Shown: one piece after another, positions 41,782 to 50,437 of the stretch
How the letters are laid out: each line of letters begins with the position of its first letter
Numbering within the stretch: the stretch's first letter is position 1
Source of the DNA: Rhizobium leguminosarum bv. viciae USDA 2370
Lineage (GTDB): Bacteria; Pseudomonadota; Alphaproteobacteria; Rhizobiales; Rhizobiaceae
Length of the DNA stretch: 64,000 nucleotides
Direction: 5' to 3'
Assembly: GCF_002008365.1 (NCBI RefSeq)
Contig: NZ_MRDL01000003.1
Location: 124,001 to 188,000 of the forward strand
The notes under the pieces: generated by a model
Database searches by the model: none
What the model saw: the letters and a program-made list of their open reading frames with translations, nothing else
Told to the model about the DNA's origin: nothing
Program-made: the position numbers and the translations under genes

Positions 41782-42836
41782 GCCGCACTTTCATCTATAG
41801 CGGCAGCCCCGCCCATATCGTCTTCGGCGAAGGCAAGAGCGCTGCCGCCGGCGAGTGGGTGGAAAAGCTCGGATGCGCCAAGGCGTTCGTCCTCTCGACG
41901 CCGCAACAGAAGGCCGACGCCGAAGCGCTGGCCGCGCGGCTGGGCTCTCTCGCCGTCGGCGTCTTTGCCGGCGCCGTCATGCACACGCCAGTCGATGTCA
42001 CCGAAGAGGCGATGGAGGTGGTTCTCCGAACGCGGGCCGATTGCGTCGTTTCGCTCGGCGGCGGATCGACCACCGGGCTTGGCAAGGCAATCGCCTATCG
42101 CACGGATCTGCATCAGATCGTCATTCCGACCACCTATGCCGGATCGGAAGTCACGCCTATCCTCGGCCAGACGGAGGGCGGGCGCAAGACCACCGTGCGC
42201 CATGCGAGCATCCTGCCTGAGGTGGTGATCTACGACCCCGCCCTGACGCTCGGCCTGCCGGTTGGCATGAGCGTCACCTCGGGCCTGAATGCCATGGCCC
42301 ATGCGGTCGAGGCGCTCTACGCGCAGGATCGCAACCCGATATCGACACTGATGGCGGCGGAGGGGCTGCGGGCCTTCAAGACCAGTCTGCCCGACATCGT
42401 CGCTGTGCCGCGGGCTGCCGATGTCCGCGCCGATGCGCTCTACGGCGCCTGGCTCTGCGGCACCGTGCTCGGTACGGTCGGTATGGCCCTGCACCACAAG
42501 ATCTGCCACACGCTGGGCGGCACTTTCGATACGCCGCACGCCGACACGCATGCGATCATGCTGCCCCACACCGCCGCCTACAATGCCGCTGCCGTGCCGG
42601 AACTTCTGGCGCCTGTCGCCGATATCTTTGGCGGTTCGGTCGGCGGCGGGCTTTGGGATTTCGCCAGTCAGATCGGTTCACCGCAGGCGCTGAAGGATCT
42701 TGGCCTCAGCGAAACCGATCTCGATCGCGCAGCCGAGATCGCCACCGAAAATCCCTACTGGAATCCGAGGCCGATCGACCGGCAATCCATTCGTGCCCTG
42801 CTACAGGATGCCTGGCAGGGCAAACGGCCGGCATGA
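41778..42836 (+). CDS. Maleylacetate reductase
   Basis: A 352-residue iron-type alcohol dehydrogenase family enzyme of the maleylacetate reductase branch: FIYSGSPAHIVFGEGKSAA at the start, VVSLGGGSTTGLGKAIAYRT near residue 95 for NAD(P)H binding, IVIPTTYAGSEVTPILGQTE, and MALHHKICHTLGGTFDTPHA followed by DTHAIMLPH with the conserved histidines. It reduces maleylacetate to 3-oxoadipate, which enters central metabolism by the beta-ketoadipate route. It overlaps the dioxygenase stop by four bases, so the two steps are made together. Confidence 0.93.
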   Translation: MSRTFIYSGSPAHIVFGEGKSAAAGEWVEKLGCAKAFVLSTPQQKADAEALAARLGSLAVGVFAGAVMHTPVDVTEEAMEVVLRTRADCVVSLGGGSTTGLGKAIAYRTDLHQIVIPTTYAGSEVTPILGQTEGGRKTTVRHASILPEVVIYDPALTLGLPVGMSVTSGLNAMAHAVEALYAQDRNPISTLMAAEGLRAFKTSLPDIVAVPRAADVRADALYGAWLCGTVLGTVGMALHHKICHTLGGTFDTPHADTHAIMLPHTAAYNAAAVPELLAPVADIFGGSVGGGLWDFASQIGSPQALKDLGLSETDLDRAAEIATENPYWNPRPIDRQSIRALLQDAWQGKRPA

Positions 42837-42890
42837 GTTGACGACAGACATCACGCTCTCTGGGAGGAGAGAAAAATGGGAGGAGGAAAC

Positions 42891-44171
42891 ATGTTTACGA
42901 GACGCGATTTTCTGAAGACGACGGCCGCCACCGGGGCACTGGTGGCGACATCCGGGCTTGCCGCCCCCGCAATCGCACAGGATGCTGCGATCAAGCTCGG
43001 TTATGTCAGCCCGCAGACGGGGCCGCTTGCCGCCTTCGGCGAGGCCGACAAATTCGTCATCGACAGCTTTCTGACGACCACCAAGTCGATGGGTCTCAAC
43101 TATGAGGTCGTCGTCAAGGACAGCCAGTCCAATCCGAACCGGGCGGCGGAGGTCGCCAAGGAACTGATCGTCACCGATGAGGTGAACCTGATCCTCGTCG
43201 CCTCGACGCCGGAGACCACCAATCCGGTGGCGACCACCTGCGAGGCCGAGGAAATGCCCTGTATTTCGACGGTGGCGCCCTGGCAACCCTGGTTCATCGG
43301 CCAGCAGGGCAATCCCGGCGACCCCACCTCGTGGAAACCATTCAACTATGCCTATCACTTCTTCTGGGGTCTCGAGGACGTCATCTCCGTCTTCACCAAT
43401 ATGTGGGCGCAGATCGAGACCAATAAGAAGGTCGGCGGCTTGTTCCCCAATGATGGCGATGGCAATGCCTGGGGCGATAAGGTCGTCGGCTTCCCGCCGG
43501 TGCTGGAAAAGATGGGCTATGGCCTGATCGACCCCGGCCGCTACCAGAATATGACCGACGATTTTTCGGCGCAGATCAACGCCTTCAAATCGGGCCAGTG
43601 CGAGATCATCACCGGCGTGGTGATCCCGCCTGACTTCACCACCTTCTGGAACCAGGCCAAGCAGCAGGGTTTCGCCCCGAAAATCGCCTCGATCGGCAAG
43701 GCGCTACTCTTCCCGCAGACCGTGGAGGCGCTTGGCAATGCCGGACATAATCTGTCGTCGGAAGTCTGGTGGACGCCGAGCCATCCGTTCAAGTCGTCCT
43801 TGACGGGGGAAAGTGCGGCACAGGTGGCAGCCGCCTTCACCAAGGCGACTAACAGGCCCTGGACACAGCCGATCGGTTTTGCCCATGCGCTGTTCGAGCT
43901 GGCGGTGGATGCGATGAAGCGGGCCGGAGACCCCAAGGATGGGGATGCCGTCGCGCAGGCGATTGCGGCGACCAAGCTCGATACGCTGGTCGGGCCGATC
44001 GCCTGGGACGGCAAGGGTCTGCCGCCGTTTGCCGCCAAGAACATTGCCAAGACGCCGCTCGTCGGCGGCCAGTGGCGGCTCAAAGACGGCGGCGGCTACG
44101 ATCTCGTCATCACCGACAATAAGACGGCGCCGAACATTCCGGTCGACGGAAAGATGGAAGCTATCGCCTGA
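42891..44171 (+). CDS. ABC transporter substrate-binding protein (branched-chain/aromatic class)
   Basis: A 426-residue periplasmic protein of the Peripla_BP_6 family. The N-terminus MFTRRDFLKTTAATGALVAT has a twin-arginine motif (TRRDFLK) and probably goes through the Tat route. The mature part starts AAIKLGYVSPQTGPLAAFGE and has VNLILVASTPETTNPVATTC and MPCISTVAPWQPWFIG. The start at 42891 is preceded by AGGAGG. It lies within the catabolic operon, before four transporter genes, so its ligand is probably the aromatic substrate rather than an amino acid. Confidence 0.9.
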   Translation: MFTRRDFLKTTAATGALVATSGLAAPAIAQDAAIKLGYVSPQTGPLAAFGEADKFVIDSFLTTTKSMGLNYEVVVKDSQSNPNRAAEVAKELIVTDEVNLILVASTPETTNPVATTCEAEEMPCISTVAPWQPWFIGQQGNPGDPTSWKPFNYAYHFFWGLEDVISVFTNMWAQIETNKKVGGLFPNDGDGNAWGDKVVGFPPVLEKMGYGLIDPGRYQNMTDDFSAQINAFKSGQCEIITGVVIPPDFTTFWNQAKQQGFAPKIASIGKALLFPQTVEALGNAGHNLSSEVWWTPSHPFKSSLTGESAAQVAAAFTKATNRPWTQPIGFAHALFELAVDAMKRAGDPKDGDAVAQAIAATKLDTLVGPIAWDGKGLPPFAAKNIAKTPLVGGQWRLKDGGGYDLVITDNKTAPNIPVDGKMEAIA

Positions 44172-44216
44172 TTTTGGGCGCGGGGCCCGCTAGAGGCCCC
44201 GCCTGTTCTGGGAGGA

Positions 44217-44942
44217 ATGGGTTTGGCAATTCTCGAACTCGATGGTGTCTCAAAGAAATTCGGAGCGTTGACCGTGGCCGAGCAGATTTCCTTTGCCGTC
44301 GGCGAAGGCGAGGCGCTGGGGATTATCGGGCCGAACGGCGCCGGCAAGTCGACGCTCTTCAATCTGATCACCGGCAATATCGCCGCCGATAGCGGCAGCA
44401 TCCGCTTTCTCGGCAGCGATGTGACGCGCACGCCGCCGATGGCGCGCTGCCTGTCGGGAATGGGCCGCACCTTCCAGATCCCGCAGCCGTTCGAGAAGCT
44501 GACGGTCTTTGAAAACCTCCTGGTCGCCGGCGCTTTCGGCTCGCGGCGGCGCGAGGCCGAGGTGTCGGACCGCTGCGCCGAAATCCTGGTGGATACAGGG
44601 CTGATCGACAAGGCGAATGTGCTGGCCGGAGGCCTGTCGCTGCTACAGCGCAAGCGGCTGGAACTGGCGCGCGCGCTGGCGACGGAACCGAAGCTGCTGC
44701 TGCTCGATGAAATCGCCGGCGGACTGACCGAGGGCGAATGCCGGTCGTTGGTTGCCACGATCCGCGCCATTCATGCGCGCGGCGTTGCGGTCATCTGGAT
44801 CGAGCATGTGCTGCACGCGCTGAATTCCGTCGTCGAGCGGCTGCTGGTGCTGCACTTCGGCAGGGTCATCGGCATCGGCAAGCCGCAGGACATCATGGCC
44901 TCGCGCGATGTGCGCGAAATCTATCTGGGGATCGAGATCTGA
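44217..44942 (+). CDS. ABC transporter ATPase, LivG type
   Basis: A 241-residue ATPase. Walker A is GPNGAGKSTLFNLITGNIAA near residue 38, followed by the LivG-type RTFQIPQPFEKLTVFENLLV. Walker B is LLLLDEIAGGLTEGE. The signature reads AGGLSLLQRKRLELARALA: LSLLQ in place of the usual LSGGQ/LSYGQ, which is unusual. The H-loop is in VIWIEHVLHAL. The start is either ATG 44217 or TTG 44223, which has better spacing from GGGAGG. It works with the LivF-type partner downstream. Confidence 0.9.
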   Translation: MGLAILELDGVSKKFGALTVAEQISFAVGEGEALGIIGPNGAGKSTLFNLITGNIAADSGSIRFLGSDVTRTPPMARCLSGMGRTFQIPQPFEKLTVFENLLVAGAFGSRRREAEVSDRCAEILVDTGLIDKANVLAGGLSLLQRKRLELARALATEPKLLLLDEIAGGLTEGECRSLVATIRAIHARGVAVIWIEHVLHALNSVVERLLVLHFGRVIGIGKPQDIMASRDVREIYLGIEI

Positions 44943-45661
44943 TGGCGCTGCTCGAAACCAGAGGCTTGACTGCCTCCTACGGTGATTTCCAGGCGCTGTT
45001 CGGTGTCGATATTACGGTCGGCGCCGGCGAAACCATCGCCATCATCGGCGCCAACGGCGCCGGCAAGACGACGCTGATGCGCTCGATCTCGGGCGTGCTC
45101 GCCAATGCGGCTTCGTCGATCCTTTACCGCGACGAGCCGATTGGCGCGCTGCCGGCGCCTGACATTCTGGCGCGCGGCATTGCCATGGTGCCGGAAGGGC
45201 GAAAGCTCTTTCCATCGCTGAGTGTCGAGGAGAACCTGCTGATCGGCAATTATGGCCGCAAGGTCGATGGGCCGTGGACGCTCGAAAGCGTCTTTTCGCT
45301 GTTCCCGGTCCTCAAGGAGCGGCGCGGCAATCCGGCCACAGCACTTTCCGGCGGGCAGCAGCAGATGGTGGCGATCGGCCGCGGGCTGATGTCCAATCCG
45401 GCGGTGCTGCTCTGCGACGAGATCAGCCTCGGTCTGGCGCCTGTCGTGGTCCGCGATATCTACGCCGCCTTTCCACGAATCCGCGAGACCGGCGCTTCGA
45501 TCGTCATCGTCGAGCAGGACATCGCCCAGGCGCTGAAGGTGGCCGACCGCGTCTACTGCATGATGGAAGGGCGGGTGACACTCTTCGGCCGCGCCGCCGA
45601 TCTTAGCCGCCACGACATCCACAAGGCCTATTTCGGGACGGGTCACCATGAACTGGCTTGA
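44942..45661 (+). CDS. ABC transporter ATPase, LivF type
   Basis: A 239-residue ATPase with Walker A GANGAGKTTLMRSISGVLAN, a canonical signature ALSGGQQQMVAIGRGLMSNP and Walker B VLLCDEISLGLAPVVVRDIY. GIAMVPEGRKLFPSLSVEEN is typical of LivF. The start overlaps the LivG stop by one base, and the end overlaps the permease gene by 14 bases. It forms a heterodimer with the LivG-like protein, whose signature is degenerate, so the pair may have one stronger ATP site. Confidence 0.92.
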   Translation: MALLETRGLTASYGDFQALFGVDITVGAGETIAIIGANGAGKTTLMRSISGVLANAASSILYRDEPIGALPAPDILARGIAMVPEGRKLFPSLSVEENLLIGNYGRKVDGPWTLESVFSLFPVLKERRGNPATALSGGQQQMVAIGRGLMSNPAVLLCDEISLGLAPVVVRDIYAAFPRIRETGASIVIVEQDIAQALKVADRVYCMMEGRVTLFGRAADLSRHDIHKAYFGTGHHELA

Positions 45662-46511
45662 TACCATTCTCCAGGGCGTGCTGCTCGGCGGGCTCTATGC
45701 GCTGTTTGCTGCGGGGCTCAGTCTCGTCTTCGGTATTATGCGGCTGGTCAACCTCGCCCATGGCGACCTGATCGTGCTTGCCGCCTTCCTGATCCTGATG
45801 CTGGTGACGACACTCGGGCTCGACCCGTTTGTTGCCGCCCTGATCGCGATGCCGCTGATGTTCGCCATCGGTTGGGGCCTGCAATATTTCCTGCTCAACC
45901 GCACGCTCGGCAAGAATATCCTGCCGCCGCTGCTCGTCACCTTCGGCCTGTCGATCGTCATCCAGAACGGCTTGCTCGAAGGTTTTTCCGCCGATAGCCG
46001 CCGCGTCTTTGCCGGCAGCCTCGAAAGCGCCTCCGTGAATTTGGGCCCCGTCACCGCCGGCATCATGCCGCTGATGACCTTCTTTTCGGCGGTCGCCGTC
46101 ATCGTCTGTCTCAACCAGCTGATCTATCGCACGTCCGTCGGCCGCGCCTTCCGGGCAACCTCGGACGATCCGGTGACAGCAGGGCTGATGGGCATCCGGC
46201 CGCAATTTATCTTCGCCATGGCGACGGGACTTGCCATGGTCGTGGTGACGATCGCGGCTCTCTACCTCGGGACGCGAGCAAATTTCGATCCGACATCAGG
46301 ACCGGCGCGGCTGATCTATGCCTTCGAGGCGGTAATCATCGGCGGGCTTGGCTCGCTCTGGGGCACGCTCGCCGGCGGCATCATTCTTGGCGTTGCCCAG
46401 ACGCTGGGCGCTGCGATCAATCCGGAATGGCAGATCCTTGCCGGCCATCTGGCATTCCTCGCCGTTCTCCTGTTCAAGCCGCGCGGCCTTTTCCCGCGCG
46501 CGGTGGATTGA
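45648..46511 (+). CDS. ABC transporter permease, LivH type
   Basis: A 287-residue membrane protein starting MNWLDTILQGVLLGGLYALF, with LVFGIMRLVNLAHGDLIVLA near residue 30, the standard LivH N-terminal pattern, and VGRAFRATSDDPVTAGLMGI (ATPase-contact loop) near residue 165, then EAVIIGGLGSLWGTLAGGII. It starts within the LivF gene and precedes the LivM gene by nine bases. Confidence 0.92.
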   Translation: MNWLDTILQGVLLGGLYALFAAGLSLVFGIMRLVNLAHGDLIVLAAFLILMLVTTLGLDPFVAALIAMPLMFAIGWGLQYFLLNRTLGKNILPPLLVTFGLSIVIQNGLLEGFSADSRRVFAGSLESASVNLGPVTAGIMPLMTFFSAVAVIVCLNQLIYRTSVGRAFRATSDDPVTAGLMGIRPQFIFAMATGLAMVVVTIAALYLGTRANFDPTSGPARLIYAFEAVIIGGLGSLWGTLAGGIILGVAQTLGAAINPEWQILAGHLAFLAVLLFKPRGLFPRAVD

Positions 46512-46520
46512 GGTGCATCA

Positions 46521-47606
46521 ATGACCATGGCCATTCCCTCCTTCACCGTCGAGACGCGCACCAGGGCATCGACATTGTCCGCCGCGGCGATCATTGCCCT
46601 TTTGCTGCTTGCCTTCGCCGCACCCTTCATCGTCTCGCGCGGCGCCATCCAGGACTTGTTCTTCATCCTCACCATGCTGGTCTTGGCGCAGAACTGGAAC
46701 CTGCTTGCCGGTTATGCCGGGCTGATCTCGGTCGGCCAGCAGGTCTTCGTCGGCTTCGGCGCCTATACGATGTTCGGCTGCGTCATCCTGTTCGGCATCG
46801 ATCCGGTCGTTGCAATCCTGATTGCCGGGCTGTTCTCGGTCGCCCTTGCCATTCCCACAGCCTTCTTCAGCTTTCGGCTTTACGGTCCCTATTTCGCCAT
46901 AGGCACCTGGGTGGTGGCCGAGGTCGTGCGGTTGCTGCTGGCCCAGTGGAAAGCGCTCGGCGGCGGCACAGGCACCTCGTTGCCGCGGGATGCGACCCGC
47001 GACATGATGGGCGTCGGCGTAATGCGCGATGTCTTCGGCATGAAGGCCTCGCAGGCAGGCGATGCACTGACCTACTGGCTGGCGCTGATCCTCGTCGTCG
47101 CGACCATCGGCTTCATCTATGGGCTGCTGCGCAGCAAGCAGGGCCTTGGTCTCGCCGCCGTGCGCGACAACGAGCAGGCGGCCCGCGCCGTCGGCGTCGA
47201 TGCGCGGCGGATGAAGACGCTGGTCTATCTCGCCACCGCCTTCATGACAGGCATTGCCGGGGCGCTGATCTATGTGCAGAAGGCGCGGATTTCGCCGGAT
47301 GCGGCCTTCTCGGTCACCGACTGGACCGCCTATGTCATCTTCATCGTCGTGATCGGCGGTATCGGCACGATCGAGGGACCGATCCTCGGCGTCATCATCT
47401 TTTTTCTGCTGCAGAACCTCCTGGCCGATTACGGCTCCTGGTACCTGCTGATGCTGGGTCTTCTCGGCATCGCCGTCATGCTGTTTGCGCCGCGCGGCCT
47501 TTGGGGACTGTTCTCAGAACGCACCGGCATCCAGCTTTTCCCGGTTCGCCGCGTCCTGAAGGGCGGGCCGCTCAATCTCACGCATAGGGGAGGGCCTCAT
47601 GGCTGA
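46521..47606 (+). CDS. ABC transporter permease, LivM type
   Basis: A 361-residue membrane protein. Hydrophobic segments begin at residue 18. AQNWNLLAGYAGLISVGQQV near residue 66 and GLAAVRDNEQAARAVGVDA near residue 212 are LivM hallmarks. The end, IAVMLFAPRGLWGLFSERTG, is also typical. GAGGTG precedes the start. It overlaps the monooxygenase gene by eight bases, tying transport to catabolism in one transcript. Confidence 0.92.
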   Translation: MTMAIPSFTVETRTRASTLSAAAIIALLLLAFAAPFIVSRGAIQDLFFILTMLVLAQNWNLLAGYAGLISVGQQVFVGFGAYTMFGCVILFGIDPVVAILIAGLFSVALAIPTAFFSFRLYGPYFAIGTWVVAEVVRLLLAQWKALGGGTGTSLPRDATRDMMGVGVMRDVFGMKASQAGDALTYWLALILVVATIGFIYGLLRSKQGLGLAAVRDNEQAARAVGVDARRMKTLVYLATAFMTGIAGALIYVQKARISPDAAFSVTDWTAYVIFIVVIGGIGTIEGPILGVIIFFLLQNLLADYGSWYLLMLGLLGIAVMLFAPRGLWGLFSERTGIQLFPVRRVLKGGPLNLTHRGGPHG

Positions 47607-49353
47607 CATTACCACCGACGTACTGATCATCGGCACCGGCCCAGCAGGCTCCGCCAGCGGTGCCCTGCTCTCGTCCTACGGGGTCGAGAACCTGGTGATC
47701 AACCGCTACCGCTGGCTCGCCAGCACACCGCGCGCCCACATCACCAACCAGCGCACCATGGAAGTGCTGCGCGATCTCGGCCGCGACGTGGAGGATGAGG
47801 CCTATATGTTCGCGGCCGAGCAGGACCTGATGGGTGAGAACGTCTTCTGCACCTCGCTCACCGGCGAGGAGATCGGCCGGATGAAAAGCTGGGGCAAACA
47901 TCCGCTGTCGCGCGCCGAGCACCAGCTGTCCTCGCCGACCCTTATGAATGACCTGCCGCAAACCTTCATGGAGCCGCTGCTCTACAAGACGGCCTGTTCG
48001 CGCGGCAGCCAATCGCGTATGTCGACGGAATATCTAAGCCATGTACAGGATGAAGACGGGGTTACGACGACCTGTCTCGACCGGCTGACCGGCAAGGAGT
48101 TCACCGTCCGCTCGAAATATCTGGTTGGCGCCGATGGCGGCAATTCCAGGGTTGCGGAACATGCGGGCCTGACATTCGAAGGCAAGATGGGCGTCGCCGG
48201 TTCGATGAACATTCTGTTTGAGGCCGATCTGTCGCGACTGGTCGCCCATCGACCCTCGGTGCTTTACTGGGTGCTGCAGCCGGGCGCCGATGTCGGCGGC
48301 ATCGGCATGGGTCTGGTGCGCATGGTAAGGCCGTGGAACGAGTGGCTGATCGTCTGGGGTTACGACATCAATCAGCCGGCCCCTTCGGTGGATGAAGCGC
48401 ATGCGAAGAAGGTCGTGCGCGACCTGGTCGGCGATCCCGATCTCGAGATGACGATCAAGTCGGTCTCGACCTGGACCGTCAACAACATGTACGCGACGTC
48501 AATGTCGAACGGCCGCGTCTTCTGCATGGGCGACGCCACCCATCGCCATCCGCCGTCAAACGGGCTCGGCTCGAACACCTCGATCCAGGATGCATTCAAC
48601 CTGGCATGGAAGCTGGCTTTCGTCCTCAAGGGCGCCGCTGACCAGAAACTTCTCGATAGCTATCAGGACGAGCGAGCGCCTGTCGCCAAGCAGATTGTCA
48701 CCCGCGCCAACAAGTCGATCGAAGAATTCGGGCCGATCTTCAAGGCGCTCGGCCTGCTTGATTCGATCGATCCGGTTAAGATGCAGCAGAACATGGATGC
48801 TCGCTGCAACAACACGGTTGCCGCTGAAGAACAGCGCGCCGCCATCCGCAAGGCGATCGCCGACAAAGTCTATGAGTTCGATTGCCACGGCGTCGAGATG
48901 AACCAGCGCTATCGATCCGGGGCGATCGTAATGGATGGGCAGGCGGAGCCGGCGTTCGCCAGAGACCCGGAGCTGCACTGCCAGCAGACGAGTTGGCCGG
49001 GTGCAAGGCTTCCACATGCCTGGGTTTATTCTGCGACAGGTGAAAAGCTGTCGACGCTCGACCTTGCCGGACATGGCAAGTTCACGGTGCTCACCGGCAT
49101 TGGCGGGCAGGGCTGGATCGAGGCCGCCAGAACCCTGGGGAAGGAACGGGGCATCGATATAGCCGCACACCTGATCGGTCCGCGTCAGCCTTGGCAGGAC
49201 TTTACCGGCGACTGGGCGAATATGCGCGAAATCCGCGACAGTGGCGTCCTGCTCGTGCGTCCCGACCATCATATCGCCTGGCGAAGCGAGGCGATCGTCG
49301 ACGATCCGTCAGCCGAACTGCGGCGCGTGCTGACCACCGTTTTAGGGAAATGA
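47599..49353 (+). CDS. FAD-dependent aromatic hydroxylase (phenol 2-monooxygenase/TfdB type)
   Basis: A 584-residue group A flavin monooxygenase. FAD binding: DVLIIGTGPAGSASGALLSS at residue 6, YLVGADGGNSRVAEHAG (DG motif) near residue 170 and VFCMGDATHRHPPSNGLGSN (GD motif) near residue 305. A thioredoxin-like C-terminal domain follows (KLSTLDLAGHGKFTVLTG). Such enzymes add one hydroxyl to a phenolic ring with NAD(P)H and O2. Beside hydroxyquinol-cleaving enzymes, the likely step is a resorcinol- or hydroxybenzene-type substrate to hydroxyquinol; the substrate is inferred only. GGGGAGG precedes the start. Confidence 0.9.
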   Translation: MADITTDVLIIGTGPAGSASGALLSSYGVENLVINRYRWLASTPRAHITNQRTMEVLRDLGRDVEDEAYMFAAEQDLMGENVFCTSLTGEEIGRMKSWGKHPLSRAEHQLSSPTLMNDLPQTFMEPLLYKTACSRGSQSRMSTEYLSHVQDEDGVTTTCLDRLTGKEFTVRSKYLVGADGGNSRVAEHAGLTFEGKMGVAGSMNILFEADLSRLVAHRPSVLYWVLQPGADVGGIGMGLVRMVRPWNEWLIVWGYDINQPAPSVDEAHAKKVVRDLVGDPDLEMTIKSVSTWTVNNMYATSMSNGRVFCMGDATHRHPPSNGLGSNTSIQDAFNLAWKLAFVLKGAADQKLLDSYQDERAPVAKQIVTRANKSIEEFGPIFKALGLLDSIDPVKMQQNMDARCNNTVAAEEQRAAIRKAIADKVYEFDCHGVEMNQRYRSGAIVMDGQAEPAFARDPELHCQQTSWPGARLPHAWVYSATGEKLSTLDLAGHGKFTVLTGIGGQGWIEAARTLGKERGIDIAAHLIGPRQPWQDFTGDWANMREIRDSGVLLVRPDHHIAWRSEAIVDDPSAELRRVLTTVLGK

Positions 49354-49357
49354 GGCC

Positions 49358-50245
49358 ATGATTGACGCACATGAAAAGGGTTTCTTCACAGAGGAGAACT
49401 CCGTCGAGGTGGTGACGAGACGGAACGCAACCGCCACAGACCAGCGCCTGAAGCGTGTGATGGAGGTCGTGACACGCAAGCTGCACGAGGCGGTAAAGGA
49501 GCTTGAGCCGACGCAGGAGGAATGGATGGAGGCAATCCTTTTTCTCACCCGCACAGGGCACACATGCAACGAATGGCGACAGGAATTTATCCTGCTGTCG
49601 GACGTGCTCGGCGTGTCGATGCTGGTCGACGCCATCAATAACCGCAAGCCCTCAGGGGCTTCCGAAAGCACTGTTCTTGGCCCGTTTCACGTTGCCGACG
49701 CGCCGGAACTGCCGATGGGCGCCAACATCTGCCTCGATCAGAAGGGCGAGGACATGGTCATCGGCGGCCACATCCTCGGCACTGATGGCAGGCCGATTGC
49801 CAACGCTGTGATCGACGTCTGGCAGGCCAACGACGAAGGCTTCTACGACGTGCAGCAGAAGGGGATCCAACCAGACTTCAACCTCCGCGGCGTCTTTCGC
49901 ACCGGCGCGGACGGCCGTTACTGGTTTCGCGCGGTCAAGCCTAAGTATTACCCGATCCCGGACGATGGACCGGTTGGCAAGCTGCTCGGCGCGCTCGGTC
50001 GCCACCCCTACAGGCCTGCTCACCTGCACTACATCATCAAGGCTCACGGCTTCCAGACGCTCACGACACACATCTTTGATCCGGACGACCCGTATATCCA
50101 TTCTGACGCCGTCTTCGGTGTGAAGGAGAGCTTGCTTGCCAAGTTCCAGCAGGTTGAGGATCCGGTACGCGCCAACGAGCTCGGTTTCCTGGGTAAGTTC
50201 TGGCAGGTAGAGCACGATTTCGTGCTGGCTCGGCCGGAGGAGTAG
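49358..50245 (+). CDS. Intradiol ring-cleavage dioxygenase (hydroxyquinol 1,2-dioxygenase-like), copy 2
   Basis: A 295-residue enzyme of the same family as the first gene of the operon: LEPTQEEWMEAILFLTRTGH and WRQEFILLSDVLGVSMLVDA in the linker domain, and metal ligands as Tyr in EGFYDVQQKG, Tyr in KYYPIPDDGPVGKLL, and two His in RPAHLHYIIKAHGFQTLTTH. It follows the monooxygenase by four bases and ends the operon. The two copies are clearly diverged, so they may have different ring specificities. The substrate of neither is proven by sequence. Confidence 0.9.
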   Translation: MIDAHEKGFFTEENSVEVVTRRNATATDQRLKRVMEVVTRKLHEAVKELEPTQEEWMEAILFLTRTGHTCNEWRQEFILLSDVLGVSMLVDAINNRKPSGASESTVLGPFHVADAPELPMGANICLDQKGEDMVIGGHILGTDGRPIANAVIDVWQANDEGFYDVQQKGIQPDFNLRGVFRTGADGRYWFRAVKPKYYPIPDDGPVGKLLGALGRHPYRPAHLHYIIKAHGFQTLTTHIFDPDDPYIHSDAVFGVKESLLAKFQQVEDPVRANELGFLGKFWQVEHDFVLARPEE

Positions 50246-50437
50246 GATCTTTTGGCGCAAATCGGCCCCGTCCAAGCCGGCGACCAGTCCCACTCGCGGT
50301 GAGGTCCGGACGGGCATCTTCGGCCAACCCATGTCCGCAGCTTTGGCCGCGCGCCGGGTGGGAGGGTGCTCCTCGAAAGGTCGCCCCCTCGTTTCCCTCA
50401 CGAGATAGGTTGCAGGCAAGAACGCGGATGCTGGGAG

